Origin: Syntrophaceae bacterium UBA3084
GTDB taxonomy: Bacteria > Desulfobacterota > Syntrophia > Syntrophales > UBA6807
Assembly: GCA_002367335.1 (NCBI GenBank)
Contig: DFBI01000204.1
Span: forward strand, 15,033-23,005
Direction of reading: 5' to 3'
Length of the DNA: 7,973 bases
Shown here piece after piece: positions 5,984 to 7,973 of the stretch. Made by a program: the position numbers and the translations under genes. Numbering within the stretch: position 1 is the first letter of the stretch; every line of letters begins with the position of its first letter. The notes under the pieces were generated by a model, which saw only the letters and a program-made list of their open reading frames with translations, made no database searches and had not been told where the DNA came from.

Positions 5984-6420
5984 AGGCAAAGGTAGAAGGT
6001 GGAAGACTAAAGGTTGATGCATTCGTAAAAAGTCAAACTCAGCTAATCTGTCATTTCGACCACAGGGAGAAATCTTATTTTTTCAATGTGTTACGGTTTA
6101 AAGATTTCTCGTTTTACTCGAAATGACAAATTATTGAGACTTTCAAGTAACTTGTCATTCCCGACCTGAGCGTTCGACTGAGCTCACGCCGAAGTCGGGA
6201 ATCCAGTATTTTGTTCATTTCCCCCTGGATTCCCGCCTTCGCGGGAATGGACCCCGACAAGTCGGAGTTACTTGCTATTATAATACCGACGTGTCGGCAT
6301 AGCGAAGCTTTTTACGAGACTGTTAAGGTTAACAGGGTTATAAAAAGTTGATTTTGTGACTTTGTATTATTCTTTAATTACAAATAATTTAACGAATAGA
6401 TATTGGGAGTACTGGTAACA
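5984..6420. other. Expanded rpmI-rplT intergenic region
   Basis: This 437-base gap separates two genes that normally nearly touch. It comprises a purine-rich run after rpmI (5985-6006), IR-2 (6007-6325), and an AT-rich rplT leader (6326-6404). The leader contains TTGATT (6348-6353) and TTTAAT (6373-6378), 19 bases apart, only a weak promoter candidate. I see no ORF with coding character on either strand. Confidence 0.65.
6007..6325. repeat. MITE-like compound inverted-repeat element IR-2
   Basis: The left end contains TGATGCATTCGTAAAAAGTC (6016-6034 region), preceded by CTAAAGGT. The right end CTTTTTACGAGAC (6308-6320) is its inverted counterpart, less well preserved than in IR-1 and IR-3. 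The interior is layered. A large hairpin has TGTCATTTCGA (6049-6059) with its exact complement at 6118-6128, and GAGAAATCTT (6067-6076) with 6101-6110. An inner palindromic unit is bounded by CAAGTAACT (6144-6152) and its complement AGTTACTTG (6266-6274); it holds ATTCCCGAC/GTCGGGAAT (6157-6165/6194-6202), GGAATCCAG/CTGGATTCC (6198-6206/6225-6233) and ATTCCCGC/GCGGGAAT (6229-6236/6241-6248). A CCGAC/GTCGG hairpin follows at 6286-6297. No gene lies within. Confidence 0.6.
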
Positions 6421-6780
6421 ATGGCACGAGTAAAAAGAAGCATACATGCGAGGAAGAAAAGAAGGAAGATTCTGAAACTGGCAAAGGGATATTTCGGGGC
6501 GAGGAGCAGGTTATACAGAACCGCTACCGAGGCAGTTGAAAGGGCAATGAAATATGCCTACAGGGATAGAAAAGTAAGGAAAAGAGATTTCAGAAAATTA
6601 TGGATAGCAAGGATAAATGCTGCTACCCGGATGAACGGGATGTCATACAGTAAGTTCATAGCCGGAATCAGCAAAGCCGGGGTTGGACTAAACAGAAAAA
6701 TACTTGCTGATTTAGCAGTGAATGATCCAGACGGTTTCTTAAAAGTTGTGAATATTGCCAAAGGTGAACAAGCTGCATGA
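6421..6780 (+). CDS. rplT: 50S ribosomal protein L20
   Basis: An early-assembly protein of the large subunit that binds 23S rRNA and, in several bacteria, represses its own operon. The 119-residue product starts MARVKRSIHARKKRRKILKLAKGYFGARSRLYRTA in several conserved stretches and continues with the L20 globular part (RDRKVRKRDFRKLWIARINAA, MSYSKFIAGI, LADLAVNDP), normal in length and content. The ATG at 6421 is chosen over an in-frame TTG at 6403 because L20 begins M-A-R-V-K. GGGAG at 6405-6409 lies 11 bases upstream, slightly long spacing. Its stop overlaps the pheS start (ATGA, 6777-6780), so the two are translationally coupled. The gap upstream from rpmI is unusually long. Confidence 0.97.
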   Translation: MARVKRSIHARKKRRKILKLAKGYFGARSRLYRTATEAVERAMKYAYRDRKVRKRDFRKLWIARINAATRMNGMSYSKFIAGISKAGVGLNRKILADLAVNDPDGFLKVVNIAKGEQAA

Positions 6781-7793
6781 AAGAGGGACTTGAGGAGCTA
6801 CGTAAAAAAGCGAATACAGAACTGGACTCTGCAGTGTGTAGAGAGGAATTACTGGCTATAAAAACCAGGTACCTTGGGAGAAAAGGCCTTCTCACACAGT
6901 TCCTTCGGAAATTGAAGGATGTACCTGCTGAAGCAAGACCCGCTCTCGGGCAGCTTTCCAATGTTATAAAAGAGTCTCTTTCCCGGAGAACAGAAGAGAG
7001 GTTAAAGAATGTCGGCCTTGTAAAAAAAGATGGAATTCTGCAGGAAGAGAAAATTGATGTAACACTTCCTGGAAGAGGAGTTGAATACGGGAAAATCCAC
7101 CCTGTTACCAGGGTTTCTAATGAAATATGCGAAATTTTCTCTATCCTTGGATTTAATGTTGTAGAGGGCCCCGAAGTAGAACTTGATTATTACAATTTTG
7201 AAGCTCTGAATATTCCCAAAGATCATCCCGCCAGAGATATGCAGGATACGTTTTATGTGACGGATGATGTCGTTCTTCGTACTCATACTTCTCCGGTTCA
7301 AATCAGGGTCATGGAAAAAGAGCAACCACCGATCAGAATTATTTCGCCAGGCAAGGTGTATAGACCGGATTCAGATATATCACATACCCCCATGTTTCAT
7401 CAGATTGAAGGACTCCTGGTTGATAAAGGAATAACATTCGGCGATCTTAAAGGCATTTTAACTTTTTTTCTTCATGAGGTTTTTGGCAAAGATACACTGC
7501 TCAGGTTCCGTCCCAGTTTTTTCCCATTTACAGAACCGAGTGCCGAGGTCGATATCCAGTGCGTTATGTGTCATGGCGCCGGTTGTTCGGTGTGCGGCCA
7601 GAGTGGATGGCTTGAGATCCTGGGTTCCGGTATGGTCGACCCTGAAGTTTTCAAAACAGTAGGTTACGATCCGGAAGCGGTTTCAGGTTTTGCATTTGGT
7701 CTTGGATTAGAGAGGATTGCCATGCTCAAATATGGTATATCGGATATTCGTTTGTTTTTCGAAAATGATCAAAAGTTTTTAAAACAGTTTTGA
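6777..7793 (+). CDS. pheS: Phenylalanyl-tRNA synthetase alpha subunit
   Basis: The catalytic alpha chain of the (alpha-beta)2 PheRS, which charges tRNA-Phe. It has 338 residues, full length. Residues 1-90 are the helical coiled-coil arm that contacts tRNA. The class II core begins near HPVTRV (108-113) and contains HTSPVQ (170-175), motif 2 around GKVYRPDSDISHTPMFHQIEG (192-212), the FPFTEPSAEVDI strand (249-260), and motif 3 GFAFGLGLERIAML (304-317). C262, C265, C270 and C273 form a C-x2-C-x4-C-x2-C cluster that could bind zinc; similar clusters occur in a subset of bacterial PheS. AGGTGA at 6762-6767 precedes the ATG, which overlaps the rplT stop. The end FLKQF is the expected C-terminus. 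The stop TGA is also the first three bases of IR-3. The partner pheT is expected downstream but does not begin in the window. Confidence 0.97.
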   Translation: MKEGLEELRKKANTELDSAVCREELLAIKTRYLGRKGLLTQFLRKLKDVPAEARPALGQLSNVIKESLSRRTEERLKNVGLVKKDGILQEEKIDVTLPGRGVEYGKIHPVTRVSNEICEIFSILGFNVVEGPEVELDYYNFEALNIPKDHPARDMQDTFYVTDDVVLRTHTSPVQIRVMEKEQPPIRIISPGKVYRPDSDISHTPMFHQIEGLLVDKGITFGDLKGILTFFLHEVFGKDTLLRFRPSFFPFTEPSAEVDIQCVMCHGAGCSVCGQSGWLEILGSGMVDPEVFKTVGYDPEAVSGFAFGLGLERIAMLKYGISDIRLFFENDQKFLKQF

Positions 7794-7950
7794 TGCACTC
7801 GTAAAAAGTCGAAAAACACCATTTCCCGTCATTCCGGCGCGTCACTCCGTGGAAACACGGGGCGGAATCCAGTCTTTTCAAGTAATTGCAGACCATCTGG
7901 ACTCCGGTTTTCACCGGAGTGACGACTTTTTACAGGTGCATCAGTTTTAG
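7791..7950. repeat. MITE-like inverted-repeat element IR-3
   Basis: The best-preserved copy: left end TGATGCACTCGTAAAAAGTC (7791-7810) and right end 7924-7943, whose complement agrees at 18 of 20 positions. The right end is followed by GTTTTAG, as in IR-1. The interior has CCGTG/CACGG closing a GAAA tetraloop (7847-7860), ACTCCGGT/ACCGGAGT (7901-7908/7913-7920), and long-range pairing of CGTCACTCCG (7840-7849) with 7915-7924. TTTCAAGTAA (7876-7885) is shared with IR-2 (6141-6150). CAGTTTT occurs at both borders (7785-7791 and 7942-7948). No ORF. The element sits exactly at the pheS stop codon, between pheS and the expected pheT. Confidence 0.65.
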
Positions 7951-7973
7951 TTCCTTAATTGTAAAGTTCGTGC

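Noticed and set aside
5641..6022. Antisense reading frames across the infC end and rpmI
   Set aside because: They lie opposite well-supported conserved genes, have no recognisable domains and no ribosome sites; they arise from the basic codon content of rpmI.
6403..6420. rplT starting at the in-frame TTG at 6403
   Set aside because: L20 proteins begin M-A-R-V-K, which is encoded from the ATG at 6421; the TTG also overlaps the GGGAG ribosome site.
1271..7950. CRISPR array
   Set aside because: The repeated units are inverted pairs thousands of bases apart, not regularly spaced direct repeats, and no cas genes are present.

Overview
All genes lie on the + strand. The core is the translation cluster tRNA-Val(GAC) - thrS - infC - rpmI - rplT - pheS. 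Upstream of it sit pgsA and two envelope-protein genes. Gene order and protein character (a FlgT/LPP20-like exported protein, a GNA1162-type lipoprotein, IF-3 with the N-terminus I-A-K-K-Y-R-I-N, and a PheS with a Cys4 insert) suggest a Gram-negative, deltaproteobacterial (Desulfobacterota-like) chromosome of moderate GC. This placement is inference from synteny and protein style; no search was run.

Layout: (1) 1-1247, a short repeat tract and then an exported protein with a FlgT-N-like region. (2) 1248-1509, an intergenic stretch filled mostly by an inverted-repeat element (IR-1). (3) 1510-2734, a GNA1162/DUF799-type lipoprotein and then pgsA (phosphatidylglycerophosphate synthase). (4) 2735-3071, a non-coding stretch with a candidate promoter and two hairpin repeats, leading to tRNA-Val at 3072-3146 and a terminator-like hairpin. 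(5) 3282-5983, thrS, infC and rpmI. (6) 5984-6420, a long gap occupied by a second inverted-repeat element (IR-2), which separates rpmI from rplT. (7) 6421-7793, rplT and pheS, overlapping by ATGA. (8) 7791-7950, a third element (IR-3) abutting pheS; its first three bases are the pheS stop codon. pheT would be expected next but does not begin within the remaining bases.

How the genes work together: ThrRS and PheRS alpha charge tRNAs, IF-3 controls initiation, L35 and L20 build the 50S subunit, and tRNA-Val decodes GUC/GUU. This is a housekeeping expression cluster. The two envelope genes and PgsA concern the cell envelope and its phospholipids.

The most interesting points are not new protein systems. 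They are (a) an infC that appears to start at AUA behind a full-length Shine-Dalgarno sequence, the class of start used for IF-3 autoregulation, and (b) a family of three MITE-like non-coding elements with the same terminal inverted repeat (consensus TGATGCACTCGTAAAAAGTC) but different interiors. Two of these sit inside a normally compact ribosomal/tRNA-synthetase operon. I see no CRISPR array, transposase gene, phage gene or defence system.
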